A stretch of DNA of 64,000 bases from Bradyrhizobium huanghuaihaiense (GCF_007830635.1 NZ_VLLA01000002.1:248001-312000); one strand, 5' to 3'; shown: positions 53,474 to 63,836, counted from the stretch's first letter. The notes: generated by a model not told the origin, from the letters alone. Numbers and translations are program-made.

Positions 53474-55213
53474 CTATCCCGCCCTGGCGATACGATCGTC
53501 CGCCGCCCCCGCGCGCAGGTTCTGGAAGAACGTCTCCACCTCCCGCGACAGCGTCGCCGCCGTCTCGGTCAGGCTGCTCGCCGCCGTCAGCACGGATGCG
53601 GCCGCCGTATCGGTCTCGCCGATGGCGTCGCGCAGCGAGGTGATGTTGGCGACGAGAGTCTCGTTGCCTTGCGCGGCGCTTTGCGCGTTGGAGGAGATCT
53701 CGCGCGTGGCCTGGTCCTGCTGGCCGACGGCGCCGGCAATGGCTGACGTGACCTCGTTGATCTCGCGCACCGCGCCGCCGATTTCGCGCACGGCGTCGAC
53801 CGCATTGCGCGTGGACGCCTGGATCTGGCTGACGTTCTCGCCGATCTCCGCGGTCGCCTTCGCCGTTTGCCCCGCGAGCGCTTTCACTTCATGCGCGACC
53901 ACGGCAAAGCCGCGGCCGGCTTCGCCGGCACGCGCCGCCTCGATGGTGGCGTTGAGCGCGAGCAGGTTGGTCTGCTCGGCGATCGCCTGGATCAGGCTGA
54001 GCACGCCGTCGATGCGCTGGGTGGCGGCCGCAAGGCTCTCGATCTCCGCGATCGATTTCTCGGTGCGCTGGCCGGTCTGCTCGACCGCGCCGGCGCTCTG
54101 GCGCACCTGGCGGCCGATCTCCTCGACCGAGGCCGACAGCTCCTCGGCCGCGCCCGCGACCGCAGTGACGTTGTGCGAGGCCTGCTCGGTGGCGCTCGCC
54201 GCCGTGCCGGCGCGGCTGCTCGCGTCCGCCGTCACGCGGGTGATGGTCTGTGCGGTCTCGCGCATGACGGAGGCGTTGTCGCTGAGGCCGCGCATGATCG
54301 CGCCGATCGCCTCGCGGAAGGCTTCGACGGATTGCTCGATGTGACGGCTGCGCGCCTCGCGCGCGGCGGAATCCTGCGAGACCTGCGAGGCGAGGTTGCG
54401 GTTGCGCCCCATCGCGTCCTGGAACACCTGGATCGCGCGGGCGAGCGCGCCGATCTCGTCGGCGCGGCCGGAGTGCGGCACCTCGACGTTCTCGGCGCCG
54501 TCGGCGACCTGCTTGATGGTCGCGGTGATCGCGGCGAGCGGCCGGGCGATCGAGCGGGCGATGATGACGATGCCGATCACGACGAGGGCCAGCGCCACGC
54601 CGCCGAGGCAGGTCAGGACGAAGGACAGGGTGCGGTTGGTCTCGGTTTGCTGGGCGATCTGCCTGGCGCGCTCGGCATAGACCTTGGAGAGCGCCTCGAG
54701 ATCCTTGTTCAGCGCCGAGCGCACCGCGCGGTTGGCGTCGTTGTCGCCCCATTCGCGGCCCGCGGCCGCGTTGATCTCGACGCCGCGGCGCACCAGCTCC
54801 TTGCGAAACTCGACAAACTGCTCGATGCGCTTCTTGAAGGTCGCGAACTGCTCGGCATCGTCGGCTTTGACGATGGTCTCCCAGCGCTTCACGACATCGA
54901 GGATCTGGGCGTTGAACTTGAGCAGGCCCTCGCCGTATTTCTTCACCACGGCAGGCTCGGTCGACATGTAGACGCCGCGCGATTCCATCACCACCGCATA
55001 GACCAGCGAGTTGACGCGCTCGACGTTCAGCGCGGCCGCATTCGCGGTCTCGATCGCGCTGGTCAGCTCGGCGCTGCGGCGGCTGTTGTAGTCGGACAGC
55101 ATCGCGATCGCCGCCGTCAGCAGCGCGAACAGCGCGAAGATCGCGTAGAGCTTGGTGGCAAGCGTAAAGCGGCCCGCCAGGGTGGCGGCATTCCCAGATC
55201 GGTCGGATGTCAT
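53474..55213 (-). CDS. Methyl-accepting chemotaxis protein
   Basis: This 579-residue transmembrane chemoreceptor has helix 1 near residues 19-40 ([18 protein letters not shown]), a periplasmic four-helix-bundle domain of about 150 residues, and helix 2 near 190-212 ([22 protein letters not shown]). A HAMP domain ([20 protein letters not shown]) and the signalling hairpin [33 protein letters not shown] follow. It should modulate CheA in response to an unknown periplasmic ligand. Start: ATG 55213; a TTG three codons upstream is possible. It is divergent from eutB. Confidence 0.9.
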   Translation of the reverse strand: MTSDRSGNAATLAGRFTLATKLYAIFALFALLTAAIAMLSDYNSRRSAELTSAIETANAAALNVERVNSLVYAVVMESRGVYMSTEPAVVKKYGEGLLKFNAQILDVVKRWETIVKADDAEQFATFKKRIEQFVEFRKELVRRGVEINAAAGREWGDNDANRAVRSALNKDLEALSKVYAERARQIAQQTETNRTLSFVLTCLGGVALALVVIGIVIIARSIARPLAAITATIKQVADGAENVEVPHSGRADEIGALARAIQVFQDAMGRNRNLASQVSQDSAAREARSRHIEQSVEAFREAIGAIMRGLSDNASVMRETAQTITRVTADASSRAGTAASATEQASHNVTAVAGAAEELSASVEEIGRQVRQSAGAVEQTGQRTEKSIAEIESLAAATQRIDGVLSLIQAIAEQTNLLALNATIEAARAGEAGRGFAVVAHEVKALAGQTAKATAEIGENVSQIQASTRNAVDAVREIGGAVREINEVTSAIAGAVGQQDQATREISSNAQSAAQGNETLVANITSLRDAIGETDTAAASVLTAASSLTETAATLSREVETFFQNLRAGAADDRIARAG

Positions 55214-55436
55214 GGTGTTCAAGGGCCCGGAATGGCCGGAAGCGGCCGGTGAGCGCGGTCGTGCGGAATTGATGCAAAACTATGCGAAACGAAGATGGAC
55301 GCGGCGTTAACGCGCCGCTTGGCGCCCTTCGTCCTTAGTCGAAAGAAAGGTAAGTTATTTCAGCGTCTTGATCAGGAGGTATAGTTTCAGGATAGTGCTG
55401 GAGTCGGCCGTTGGCCGACGAGCCCCGGAGAGGTCC

Positions 55437-56819
55437 TTGGTCTACCGCCACACCATCGACGCCACGACCTACACTTTCCCTGACCTGCGCGACCTGCTCG
55501 CCAAGGCGACCCCGCCGCGCTCCGGCGACAGGCTGGCCGGAATTGCCGCTGCCAGCTCGGAGCAGATGATCGCGGCGCGGATGGCGCTCGCGGATGTGCC
55601 GCTCGGGCAGTTCCTGCAGGAAGCCGTCATTCCCTACGAGACCGACGAGGTCACCCGTCTCGTCATCGACAGCCATGACGCCAGGGCCTTTGCGCCGGTG
55701 GCATCGCTGACCGTCGGGGCCTTCCGCGACTGGTTGCTGTCCGATGCCGCAACGCCCGACATCCTGCGCAAGCTGGCCCCCGGAATCACCCCGGAGATGG
55801 CGGCCGCAGTGTCAAAACTGATGCGCAACCAGGACCTGATTCTGGCGGCACGGAAATGCGAGGTCACCACCGCCTTCCGCAACACCATCGGCCTGAGGGG
55901 GCGGATGAGCACGCGGCTGCAGCCCAACCATCCCTTCGACGATGCCAGGGGCATCACCGCCTCGATCCTCGACGGCATCCTGCTCGGGGCGGGCGATGCC
56001 TGCATCGGCATCAATCCGGCCAGCGACGATCCCGCCGTCATCGCCCAGTTGCTGCGGCTGCTCGACGAGATCATCGCGCGGCTGAAAATCCCGACGCAAG
56101 CCTGTGTGCTCACCCATGTCACGACAACGCTGTCGCTGATCGGGCAGGGCGTGCCGGTCGACCTCGTCTTCCAGTCGGTCGCCGGCACCGAGGCCGCCAA
56201 CCGCAGCTTTGGCATCGACCTCGGGCTGCTGAAGGAGGGACAGGAGGCCGGGCTGTCACAGGGGCGCGGCACGGTCGGGCAGAACGTGATGTATTTCGAG
56301 ACGGGCCAAGGCTCGGCGCTGTCGGCGGGCGCTCATCACGGCGTCGACCAGCAGACCTGCGAGGCCCGCGCCTACGCGGTCGCGCGCGCCTTTGCGCCGC
56401 TCCTCGTCAACAGCGTGGTCGGCTTCATCGGCCCGGAATATCTCTATGACGGCAAGGAAATCATCCGGGCGGGCCTGGAGGATCATTTTTGCGGCAAGCT
56501 GCTCGGCCTGCCGCTTGGCATCGACATCTGCTATACCAACCATGCCGAGGCGGACCAGGACGACATGGACAATCTGCTGACGCTGCTTGCGGCTGCCGGC
56601 GTCACCTTCATCATGGGCGTGCCCGGCGCCGACGACGTCATGCTGAACTACCAGTCCACCTCTTTTCACGACGCGCTCTATGTCCGCGACGTCTTCGCCT
56701 TGCGCCGCGCGCCGGAATTCGACGACTGGCTGGTGCAGTCGGGGGTTGCGGGCGCCGATTTCCGCCTTGTCGGCGATGCAGGCCTGCTACCCGATTTCGC
56801 CTCGCGGCTGATCGCGTGA
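55437..56819 (+). CDS. eutB: Ethanolamine ammonia-lyase large subunit
   Basis: This 460-residue EutB has YRHTIDATTYTFPDLRDLLAKAT at the start, LSQGRGTVGQNVMYFETGQGSALSAGAHHG in the middle, and GLPLGIDICYTNHAEADQDDMDN plus MLNYQSTSFHD near the end, all typical. With EutC it forms the adenosylcobalamin enzyme that turns ethanolamine into acetaldehyde and ammonia. Start: no ATG fits; TTG 55437 with CGGAGAGG upstream gives the family N-terminus, though the frame stays open upstream. The 223-base region before it has no recognisable cobalamin riboswitch. No eutA, eutL or other microcompartment genes are near. hpnP separates it from eutC. Confidence 0.93.
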   Translation: MVYRHTIDATTYTFPDLRDLLAKATPPRSGDRLAGIAAASSEQMIAARMALADVPLGQFLQEAVIPYETDEVTRLVIDSHDARAFAPVASLTVGAFRDWLLSDAATPDILRKLAPGITPEMAAAVSKLMRNQDLILAARKCEVTTAFRNTIGLRGRMSTRLQPNHPFDDARGITASILDGILLGAGDACIGINPASDDPAVIAQLLRLLDEIIARLKIPTQACVLTHVTTTLSLIGQGVPVDLVFQSVAGTEAANRSFGIDLGLLKEGQEAGLSQGRGTVGQNVMYFETGQGSALSAGAHHGVDQQTCEARAYAVARAFAPLLVNSVVGFIGPEYLYDGKEIIRAGLEDHFCGKLLGLPLGIDICYTNHAEADQDDMDNLLTLLAAAGVTFIMGVPGADDVMLNYQSTSFHDALYVRDVFALRRAPEFDDWLVQSGVAGADFRLVGDAGLLPDFASRLIA

Positions 56820-56965
56820 CGCAACGCCCTGGGCCGTGAGGAAACCATTGGTCCCCCTCGGAATTATGCTCACGCCACAATATTGAGAAATTCCGGCGAC
56901 CGCATTACGCTATGTGTCTGGCTGGCAATTTCCGCAACCAGGTCGAGCGTGGCGGGGGAGCTTAG

Positions 56966-58552
56966 ATGCGAGCTGAAAACAACGGTACGTCCCGGCGGAT
57001 TCTCTGCGTGTTTCCGCGCTACACCTCTTCGTTCGGTACCTTCGAGCACTCCTACCCCCTGACCGATGGCGTCCGCGCCTTCATGCCGCCGCAGGGCCTG
57101 CTGCTGATCTCCGCCTATCTTCCGAAGGACTGGCAGGTCAAATTCGTCGACGAGAACCTCCGCCGCACGACCAAGGAAGAGTTCGAATGGGCGGAAGCCG
57201 TCTTCGTCAGCGGCATGCACATCCAGCGCCAGCAGATGAACGACATCTGCCGCCGCGCCCATGAGTTCGATCTGCCGGTCGCGCTCGGCGGTCCCTCCGT
57301 CAGCGCCTGTCCGGACTACTATCCGTCGTTCGACTATCTCCATGTCGGCGAGCTCGGCGATGCCACCAACCAGCTGATCGAGATTCTGTCGCGCGACGCC
57401 TCGCGTCCTGATGAACAGGTGGTCCTCACCACCAAGGACCGCGTGCCGATGACGGAGTTTCCGATTCCCGCCTACGAGCTTGCCGACGTGAAGAAATACT
57501 TCCTCGGCAGCATCCAGTATTCCAGCGGCTGTCCCTATCAGTGCGAGTTCTGCGACATCCCCGGCCTCTACGGGCGCAATCCGCGCATCAAGACGCCGGA
57601 GCAGATCATCGCCGAGCTCGATCGGCTGCGCGAATGCGGCATGACCGACACGGTCTACTTCGTCGACGATAATTTCATCGGCAACCGCAAGGCGGCGATG
57701 GATCTGCTGCCGCATCTGATCGAATGGCAGAAGCGGACAGGCTACGTGGTGCGGCTCGCCTGCGAGGCGACGCTCAACATCGCCAAGCGGCCCGAGATCC
57801 TCGAGAAGATGCGCGAGGCCTATTTCATCACCATCTTCTGCGGCATCGAGACGCCAGATCCCGACGCGCTGAAGGCGATGCACAAGGACCACAACATGAT
57901 GGTCCCGATCCTGGAGGGTGTGCACACCATCAACTCCTACGGCATGGAGGTCGTCTCGGGCATCATCATGGGGCTCGACACCGACAAGCCGAACACTTCG
58001 GAGGCGCTGCTCGCCTTCGTCGAGGAGTCCCGGATTCCGCTGCTCACTATCAACCTGCTCCAGGCGCTGCCGAAGACGCCGTTGTGGGACCGGCTGGAGA
58101 AGGAAGGGCGCCTGATCGAGGACGACGGGCGCGATTCCAACGTCGACTTCCTGTTGCCCTATGACGAGGTCGTCGCATCCTGGAAGCACGCCATGGCGGT
58201 CGCTTACGAGCCCGAGAAGGTCTACGCGCGCTTCCAGTATCAATGCGACCACGTCTATCCTCACCGCCTCAAGGTGCCGGTGGCGGACGAGATGAAGACC
58301 TGGCCCAACATCAGGCGCGGCCTCGTCATGCTGCGCAACATCTTCTGGAAGGTCGGCGTGCTCGGCGACTACAAGCGCGTGTTCTGGAAGTTCGCGTTCG
58401 GACGCATCAAGCGCGCCGACATCGAAGGCCTGATCGGCTGCACCCTCATCGCGCACCATCTCATCACCTTTGCGCGCGCGGCCTCCAGCGGCAAGCAGAA
58501 CGCCTCGAACTACTCGATCCGGCTGCGCGAGGCCGCCGTTCCCGCCGAATGA
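56966..58552 (+). CDS. hpnP: Hopanoid C-2 methylase, B12-binding radical SAM
   Basis: This 528-residue cobalamin-dependent radical SAM protein has an N-terminal B12-binding region (about residues 10-150) that includes [20 protein letters not shown] and [15 protein letters not shown]. The radical SAM cluster CPYQCEFC has cysteines at about 189, 193 and 196, and a DUF4070-type C-terminal domain follows. These segments match my recollection of HpnP, the methylase that adds the C-2 methyl of 2-methylhopanoids. It also needs SAM. Start: ATG 56966, GGGGGAG upstream. It lies 146 bases after eutB, and its stop overlaps eutC (ATGA). No clear EcfG promoter is seen upstream. Confidence 0.85.
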   Translation: MRAENNGTSRRILCVFPRYTSSFGTFEHSYPLTDGVRAFMPPQGLLLISAYLPKDWQVKFVDENLRRTTKEEFEWAEAVFVSGMHIQRQQMNDICRRAHEFDLPVALGGPSVSACPDYYPSFDYLHVGELGDATNQLIEILSRDASRPDEQVVLTTKDRVPMTEFPIPAYELADVKKYFLGSIQYSSGCPYQCEFCDIPGLYGRNPRIKTPEQIIAELDRLRECGMTDTVYFVDDNFIGNRKAAMDLLPHLIEWQKRTGYVVRLACEATLNIAKRPEILEKMREAYFITIFCGIETPDPDALKAMHKDHNMMVPILEGVHTINSYGMEVVSGIIMGLDTDKPNTSEALLAFVEESRIPLLTINLLQALPKTPLWDRLEKEGRLIEDDGRDSNVDFLLPYDEVVASWKHAMAVAYEPEKVYARFQYQCDHVYPHRLKVPVADEMKTWPNIRRGLVMLRNIFWKVGVLGDYKRVFWKFAFGRIKRADIEGLIGCTLIAHHLITFARAASSGKQNASNYSIRLREAAVPAE

Positions 58553-59334
58553 GTGACAAGCCCGTTCCGGCCCGTCCGACCCTCGACCTCAGGTCGTTCA
58601 CGCCCGCGCGCGTTGCGCTGGGCCGCAGCGGTGCGAGCGTGCCGACAAAGCCGCTGCTCGATTTTACGCTGGACCATGCCCGCGCCCGCGATGCCGTGCA
58701 TGCGGCCTTTGACGCGCCGCGCCTGGTCGCCGATCTCGGCGCGCTCGGTCTCACCGTCAGCGAGGCGAGGAGCCAGGCCGTCGACCGCGGGGACTATCTG
58801 CGGCGGCCGGATCTCGGACGACAGCTCGATCCAGGGTCCGCCGAAGCCCTCGCCCGAGACGCTGCCGGGCCATGCCAGCTCGCGCTCGTGATCGGCGACG
58901 GCCTCTCGGCGGCGGCGGTCCACGCCCATGCGATGGCGCTGGTGGTCCGTCTGCTGCCGCTGCTCGCGGAGGGTGATGCTGTCGCGCCCGGCCATGTCGT
59001 CGTCGCCTCGGGCGCCCGGGTCGCGCTCGGCGACGAGATCGGCGCGATTCTCAGCGCCCGCATGGTCGTGATGCTGATCGGCGAACGGCCCGGCCTGTCC
59101 GCGCCCGACAGTCTCGGCGCCTATCTGACCTTCGCGCCGAAGCCGGGCCGCACCGATGCGGAGCGCAATTGCGTGTCGAACATCCACAATGCTGGGTTGA
59201 GTCATGACGAGGCTGCCTTCAAGATCGCCTGGCTCATCCGCGAGGGCCTGGCCCGGGAGGTCACCGGCGTGGCGCTGAAGGACGAGAGCGCGGACCGGGC
59301 GCCGCGTCGAATTGGCACAACGCGGCCGGAATGA
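58549..59334 (+). CDS. eutC: Ethanolamine ammonia-lyase small subunit
   Basis: This 261-residue EutC has [73 protein letters not shown] and [22 protein letters not shown]. It completes the cobalamin-binding ammonia-lyase with EutB. Start: ATG 58549 overlaps the hpnP stop by 4 bases, so eutC translation depends on hpnP, not directly on eutB. It is slightly shorter than the E. coli subunit (295). Confidence 0.92.
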   Translation: MSDKPVPARPTLDLRSFTPARVALGRSGASVPTKPLLDFTLDHARARDAVHAAFDAPRLVADLGALGLTVSEARSQAVDRGDYLRRPDLGRQLDPGSAEALARDAAGPCQLALVIGDGLSAAAVHAHAMALVVRLLPLLAEGDAVAPGHVVVASGARVALGDEIGAILSARMVVMLIGERPGLSAPDSLGAYLTFAPKPGRTDAERNCVSNIHNAGLSHDEAAFKIAWLIREGLAREVTGVALKDESADRAPRRIGTTRPE

Positions 59335-59540
59335 CGGGCATTCCGGCAAAATCGCCGCATCTTGATCGATTCGGCCACCTTCCGCCTGCTTGCGAAAAGG
59401 CCTTTTGACCTGCTAAACCGCTGCCGGCGATTTTCCGCGCATTTTCAGGGGGCAAGCCTCCCATTGGTATGGCGTTTTCAAGCCGTTCGCGGGGCGCAAT
59501 AAGCTCACAAGACCGAGCCGATTTAGGAACTGGATAAGGC

Positions 59541-61907
59541 ATGCTCGAAAAGCACCGCGAGAATGAGGTTCATGTCGACAAGGTCGAGCAGGGACCTGCG
59601 TCCTCCATCGCCTTCGGGCTGGAGCGCATCGGGCTGATCGCCGTCCGGGCCCCGATCCTCTCCTGCATCGTCCTGCTTGCCCTGATCGTCGGCGCCGTCT
59701 TCGGCATCTACCGGATCAAGATCGACGATTCGCTGTCGCAGCTGTTCCGTTCCGACACACGCGAATTCAAGCAGTATGAAGAGGTGACCAAGAAGTTCCC
59801 GGCCGAGGAATTCGACGTCCTCGTCGTGGTCGAGGGCAAGACGCTGCTGGCGCGGAACAACCTCGAGAAGCTGCGCGACTTCGTCACCGACATGCAGCTG
59901 GTCGAAGGCACGCGGGGCCTCGTCTCGCTGTTCTCGGCGCGCCAGGCCCCCGCGCCGGGCAAGCTGCCGGCGGCGCTGTTCCCGCCCGAACTGCCCGAGG
60001 GCGCGGCCTATGACAAGTTCATCGAGACCGTCAAGAACAACGAGATCATTCGCGGCAAGCTGCTGTCGGAGGACGGCACGCTGGCGCTGATCGTGCTCTC
60101 GCTCGATCCCGAAGTGGTCGCCTCCAGCAAGCTGACCAAGACCGTCGCCGACATCCGTGCGCTGATGAAGGAAGACCTCAGCGACACCGGGCTCAACGTG
60201 CAGCTCTCCGGCGTGCCGGTGATGCAGCTCGAGATCCGCAACGCGGTCGAGCGCGACGGGCTCACCTACAACATCCTCGGCATTCTCGCCGGCTGTGTCA
60301 TCGCCATCATCTTCTTCCGCAAGATCTCCTTCATGATCGCGGCGGCGTTCCCGCCGATGATCGCGATCCTGCTGGCGCTCGGCGCGCTCGGCTGGGCCAA
60401 TTTCAACCTCAACATGTTCCTGAACGTGATGACGCCGCTCATCATGGTCATCAGCTTCTCGGACTCGATGCAGCTGACCTTCGCCGCACGCGACCGGCTG
60501 ATCGCCGGCCAGGACAAGTTCACTGCGTTCAAGAACGCAGTGCTGGTGGTGGGGCCGGCCTGCGTGCTGACGCACGGCACCGCCGGCATTTCCTTCATCG
60601 CGCTGCAGTTCTCCGACTCCGACCTGATCCGCAAGTTCGGCGAGGCGGGCCTTGCCGCGACCATCATCGCGCTGGTCGCGGTGTTGTCGCTGGTGCCTGT
60701 TTTCGGCGTGCTGTTCGTGCGCAACGAGAAGGTCTTCGCGGTTAAGTTCCAGGGCGCCGATGCCGGCGTCCAGGCGCTCCGCAACTTCTGCTACTGGATC
60801 GCGGTGCGCATGGTCGGTCGGCCCGGCCTGTTCAGCCTGATCGCGGTGCTGTTCGTCGGCGGCCTCGGCGTCATCTACGCCAATCTGGAGCCGCGCTACC
60901 GGCTCGCCGACCAGGTGCCGGACAAGCGCCAGGCGGTCGCCGCCAGCGACCGGCTCGATGCCAAGCTGACCGGCGCCAACCCGGTCAACGTGCTGATCGC
61001 GTTCCCCAAGGGTGAAACGCTCTATTCGCCGGAGACGCTGCAGACCATCGCGGACGTGCATGCGACCGTGGAGAAGGCGGCCGGCGTCGGCAACGTCTGG
61101 TCGCTCGAGACCCTGCGCCGCTGGCTCGCGGAAAAGGCCGGCAGCGCCGACGTGGCGACGCTGAAGGAATATGTCAGCGTCATCCCCGAGCATCTGGTGC
61201 GGCGTTTCATCGACGCCGAGCAGGATGCCGTCGTGGTCGCGGGCCGCGTGCCGGACAAGGATTCCAGCCAGCTCCTGCCGATCGTCGACAAGCTCGATAC
61301 AGAGCTCGACGCCGTCCGCAAGAAGCATCCCGGTTACGAGATCGCGGTGACCGGTCTTGCGGCGATTGCCGCGCGCAACTCGGCCAGCATGATCGAGAAG
61401 CTGAACCGCGGCCTCACGGTCGAATTCGCGCTGGTCGCGATCTTCATCGGCCTTGCCTTCCGCTCCTGGGTCGTGATGTTCGCCTGCATCCTGCCGGGCA
61501 TCTTCCCGGTGGTGATGTCGGGAACGGTGCTGTGGGCGATGGGCGAGGGGCTGCAATTCGCCAGCGTCGTCGCGCTCACCGTCTCGTTCGGCCTGGGCCT
61601 CAGCGCCACCATCCACTTCCTCAACCGCCTCCGGCTCGAGAGCAAGCCGGGCGTCGGCTCGGCGCTCGCGGTGGAGCGGGCGACCGTGCTGGTGGGACCT
61701 GCGCTGATCCTGACCACGGTGGTGCTGGCCTGCGGCCTCGTCGTCACCGTGTTCTCCGACCTGCCGTCGCTGCGGCTGTTCGGCTGGCTGAGCGCCTTCT
61801 CGATGGTCATGGCGCTCGTCGCCGACCTCTTCATCCTCAGGCCGACGGCGATGTGGCTGATCAACCTGCACGGCAAGCTGCAGGGCCCGGACAAGCCGGC
61901 GATCTGA
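59541..61907 (+). CDS. RND/MMPL-superfamily exporter
   Basis: This 788-residue membrane transporter of COG1033/MMPL type has helix 1 near residues 35-58 (IVLLALIVGAVFGIYRIKID), a periplasmic loop of about 170 residues, a helix block at about 230-400 (GILAGCVIAIIFF, AAFPPMIAILLALGALGW, SFSDSMQLTF), a second loop, and a matching block at about 620-780. HpnN, which moves hopanoids to the outer membrane, belongs to the same superfamily, but the N-terminus here differs from the HpnN that I recall. Placement after eutB-hpnP-eutC suggests lipid export. Start: ATG 59541, with a 206-base gap upstream. Confidence 0.82.
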   Translation: MLEKHRENEVHVDKVEQGPASSIAFGLERIGLIAVRAPILSCIVLLALIVGAVFGIYRIKIDDSLSQLFRSDTREFKQYEEVTKKFPAEEFDVLVVVEGKTLLARNNLEKLRDFVTDMQLVEGTRGLVSLFSARQAPAPGKLPAALFPPELPEGAAYDKFIETVKNNEIIRGKLLSEDGTLALIVLSLDPEVVASSKLTKTVADIRALMKEDLSDTGLNVQLSGVPVMQLEIRNAVERDGLTYNILGILAGCVIAIIFFRKISFMIAAAFPPMIAILLALGALGWANFNLNMFLNVMTPLIMVISFSDSMQLTFAARDRLIAGQDKFTAFKNAVLVVGPACVLTHGTAGISFIALQFSDSDLIRKFGEAGLAATIIALVAVLSLVPVFGVLFVRNEKVFAVKFQGADAGVQALRNFCYWIAVRMVGRPGLFSLIAVLFVGGLGVIYANLEPRYRLADQVPDKRQAVAASDRLDAKLTGANPVNVLIAFPKGETLYSPETLQTIADVHATVEKAAGVGNVWSLETLRRWLAEKAGSADVATLKEYVSVIPEHLVRRFIDAEQDAVVVAGRVPDKDSSQLLPIVDKLDTELDAVRKKHPGYEIAVTGLAAIAARNSASMIEKLNRGLTVEFALVAIFIGLAFRSWVVMFACILPGIFPVVMSGTVLWAMGEGLQFASVVALTVSFGLGLSATIHFLNRLRLESKPGVGSALAVERATVLVGPALILTTVVLACGLVVTVFSDLPSLRLFGWLSAFSMVMALVADLFILRPTAMWLINLHGKLQGPDKPAI

Positions 61908-61935
61908 GGGAGGGGCGGCAGACGCCGCCTCGCAG

Positions 61936-62785
61936 TCACGCCTCGATCCGGACGATCCCGTACGGGTTGAACTTGAAATCGTCCTCGGCGTAGTCCTGCT
62001 CCCGCGAAAGCGTGAGCTTGCGGTCGCGCAGCATCGCCTCAACGCCGTGCTCCGCCATGGCATTGGCGATCTCCTCCATCAGCATCACCGCGGACCATTC
62101 GTTGCCGCGCGATTTCGCGACATAGACCTCCGGCAGGCCGACGAGGTGATAGCCGACGGTCTCGTAGTAGCGATCGCCGCCGAGCGGCCGCTTGGCCAAC
62201 GCAAGACGACACGCCTTGGCGACGGCGAGGGTCATGTTGAGGCCCTGGCTGGTCTTCGCGCCCTTGCGCGCCTGATCGGCGAGACTGCGCCACCGCGCGA
62301 TGCCGTGGGCGACGCCGGCGCTTTCGCCTTTCGCAGCGATGGCGCCCGCGTCGAACATCTCGTCCACGATCTGCAAGGCGGCCGCTGAATAGGCTGTCGC
62401 CTTCTGCTGATCCATCGGTGGGCTCAGCACGTAGAGCACCGCCTTGTGATTGACGACGGCACGCTTCGTCTGCCGCGGACCACGCTTTCGGGAAGACGCG
62501 GTCCCAGCACACGCCGAACGACCGCTCCATGTGCGGATCGGGCTTGGCTTGCGAATAGGTGCGGTCGATCTCGAAGCCGAAATCGGTAATCGTCTTGGCC
62601 ACCGCCTTCGGTGGTTGCAGCAGGCTTTCATTCTTGCCGAGGAAACAGAGCACGTGACGCGACTTCACGGACGAAGGCTGCATGTTCGTTTCCCGCTGAG
62701 TTGGCGGTTGATCGTCGGCGAAGGCGCGACCGGCCACCACGAAGAGCCCGGCGGCTTTCAGCAGATGTCTGCGAATTGGATCCAT
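61936..62785 (-). pseudogene. Frameshifted Tat-exported hypothetical protein
   Basis: An N-terminal part from ATG 62785 begins MDPIRRHLLKAAGLFVVAG, a twin-arginine signal, and reads sensibly to DRVFPKAWSAAD. The continuation (KRAVVNHKAVLYVLSPPMDQ ... YGIVRIEA) lies in another frame and ends at 61936. The switch is near 62460-62475, where one base seems gained or two lost. Both halves show coding-like composition and together give about 283 residues. The protein has LAKRPLGGDRYYETVGYHLV but no family that I know. A sequencing error is as likely as true decay. Confidence 0.6.
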
Positions 62786-62819
62786 CTCAGCAGGTCCATC
62801 CGGGCAAGTTCATGTCAGC

Positions 62820-62851
62820 AAAAAGCCCCCGGCTCGCGGAGAACCGGGGGC
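62820..62851 (-). terminator. Rho-independent terminator for the minus-strand gene at 62879
   Basis: On the minus strand GCCCCCGG (62851-62844), an 11-base loop and CCGGGGGC (62832-62825) are followed by TTTTT (62824-62820). The stem of 8 GC pairs and the T-run make a classical intrinsic terminator 27 bases after the stop codon. Confidence 0.85.
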
Positions 62852-62878
62852 GTGTTCCTCATCGGTGGGGAAGGGCAA

Positions 62879-63376
62879 TCAGCCCTTCGTCATCGTGATG
62901 TTGACGCCGCGAATCTCGCCCTTGGAAGAGATCTGCACCGTCTGCTTGGTGCCGTTGGTGCGCAGCGACAGATTGGCGGCGAAGCCGTTGGCCTCGACGA
63001 ACACGTCGATCTGGCCGCCGCCGGCGGTGCCCTGGAGATTGCCGAAGATGTTGCGGCTCGCCTCGCTCCAATTGCCGGAGATGCGGTCGCCCTGGCTCGT
63101 CACGTCGCTGGTGAGGTCGAACTTGTAGCTGTCGGAGGCGCAGTGCAGGGCCTGCTTGAGGTTGAGGCCGCTGCCGGCGACCTTGTAGTCGGCCTTGCAG
63201 CGGATGCGTTCGGTGGACCCATCCGACAGCGAGACCGTGCCGGTGCCGGTCCACGCGCCGTCGAAGCCGGCAAACGGTCCGGACGACTGTGCATGGCTCG
63301 CCGAAACCGAGAAGAGCAGCGCAGCGCCAACGCCGGCCGCAGTGATTGCCAGTCCAGATCGCCCAAAGAATTTCAT
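62879..63376 (-). CDS. Secreted hypothetical protein
   Basis: This 165-residue protein has a signal peptide (MKFFGRSGLAITAAGVGAAL ... SASHAQ, cleavage after about residue 30). The mature part is beta-rich: FDGAWTGTGTVSLSDGS, RIRCKADYKVAGSGL and LHCASDSYKFDLTSDV. Two cysteines (in RIRCKA and LHCAS) could form a disulphide. The second half contains NWSEASRNIFGNLQGTAGGGQID. It looks like a small periplasmic lipocalin/heme-binding-like fold, but I recognise no family. Start: ATG 63376 is favoured because it gives the signal peptide; the frame is open far upstream. A strong terminator follows. Confidence 0.7.
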   Translation of the reverse strand: MKFFGRSGLAITAAGVGAALLFSVSASHAQSSGPFAGFDGAWTGTGTVSLSDGSTERIRCKADYKVAGSGLNLKQALHCASDSYKFDLTSDVTSQGDRISGNWSEASRNIFGNLQGTAGGGQIDVFVEANGFAANLSLRTNGTKQTVQISSKGEIRGVNITMTKG

Positions 63377-63836
63377 CACAAATATCCCGTTTTGGAACGA
63401 CGTCCGTTCAGGGTTAAGGACGTCTCGCCACATCGAAGGTTTAGTGTTCCGAGCCTGTGTCAGGTTCAACGCGCCAGGACCAGAGATGGCGGTCCATCGG
63501 GCGCCGGCGAGGGGCCCGGACCTTGCGATTTGCTGTGTTTCGGCGTGTTTCTGGCCGAAACGGCGGGGCGGAGAGATGCAGCGCTGCAACAGCCGTGCAG
63601 TAAAATGCGAACCTTCTGAATTATGACGTAGTATCAAACCCTTACATCTGCCAATGAAGGTGCGGGGAAGACCTGATTTGGTGGGGACGGCGCCAATTTG
63701 GCCGCATTTGCCAGTGCTTGTGCCTTCTCTGAGGCCGCTACCCTGCGGCGACTTGCCATCAGAACAATCCGTTCCGGTCCTCCGCCCAGTGCTGTCCGGG
63801 ATGGGTGCGATTCTGCCGTCAGAATGAAGGAATACA
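63377..63836. other. Divergent intergenic region between two secreted-protein genes
   Basis: This 460-base stretch has no gene that I can support. A 67-codon minus frame at 63634-63837 has no ribosome site. GAACGACGTCCGTTC at 63395-63409 is a short inverted repeat near the start at 63376. An AT-rich segment at 63604-63645 (GAATTATGACGTAGTATCAA) may hold a promoter for the gene at 63837. Confidence 0.5.

Noticed and set aside
56820..56965. EcfG (general stress) promoter upstream of hpnP, as reported for Rhodopseudomonas palustris
   Set aside because: GGAAAC at 56840-56845 is near the -35 consensus, but no CGTT-type -10 element lies at the right spacing.
59541..61907. Naming the exporter hpnN
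   Set aside because: It is the same superfamily, but the N-terminal sequence does not match HpnN as I know it, and it is outside the usual hopanoid biosynthesis cluster.
59523..62063. Very long minus-strand open frame antisense to the RND exporter gene
   Set aside because: It mirrors the plus gene, has His/Asp/Arg-rich low-complexity composition typical of antisense frames in GC-rich codon-biased genes, and has no domain or ribosome site.
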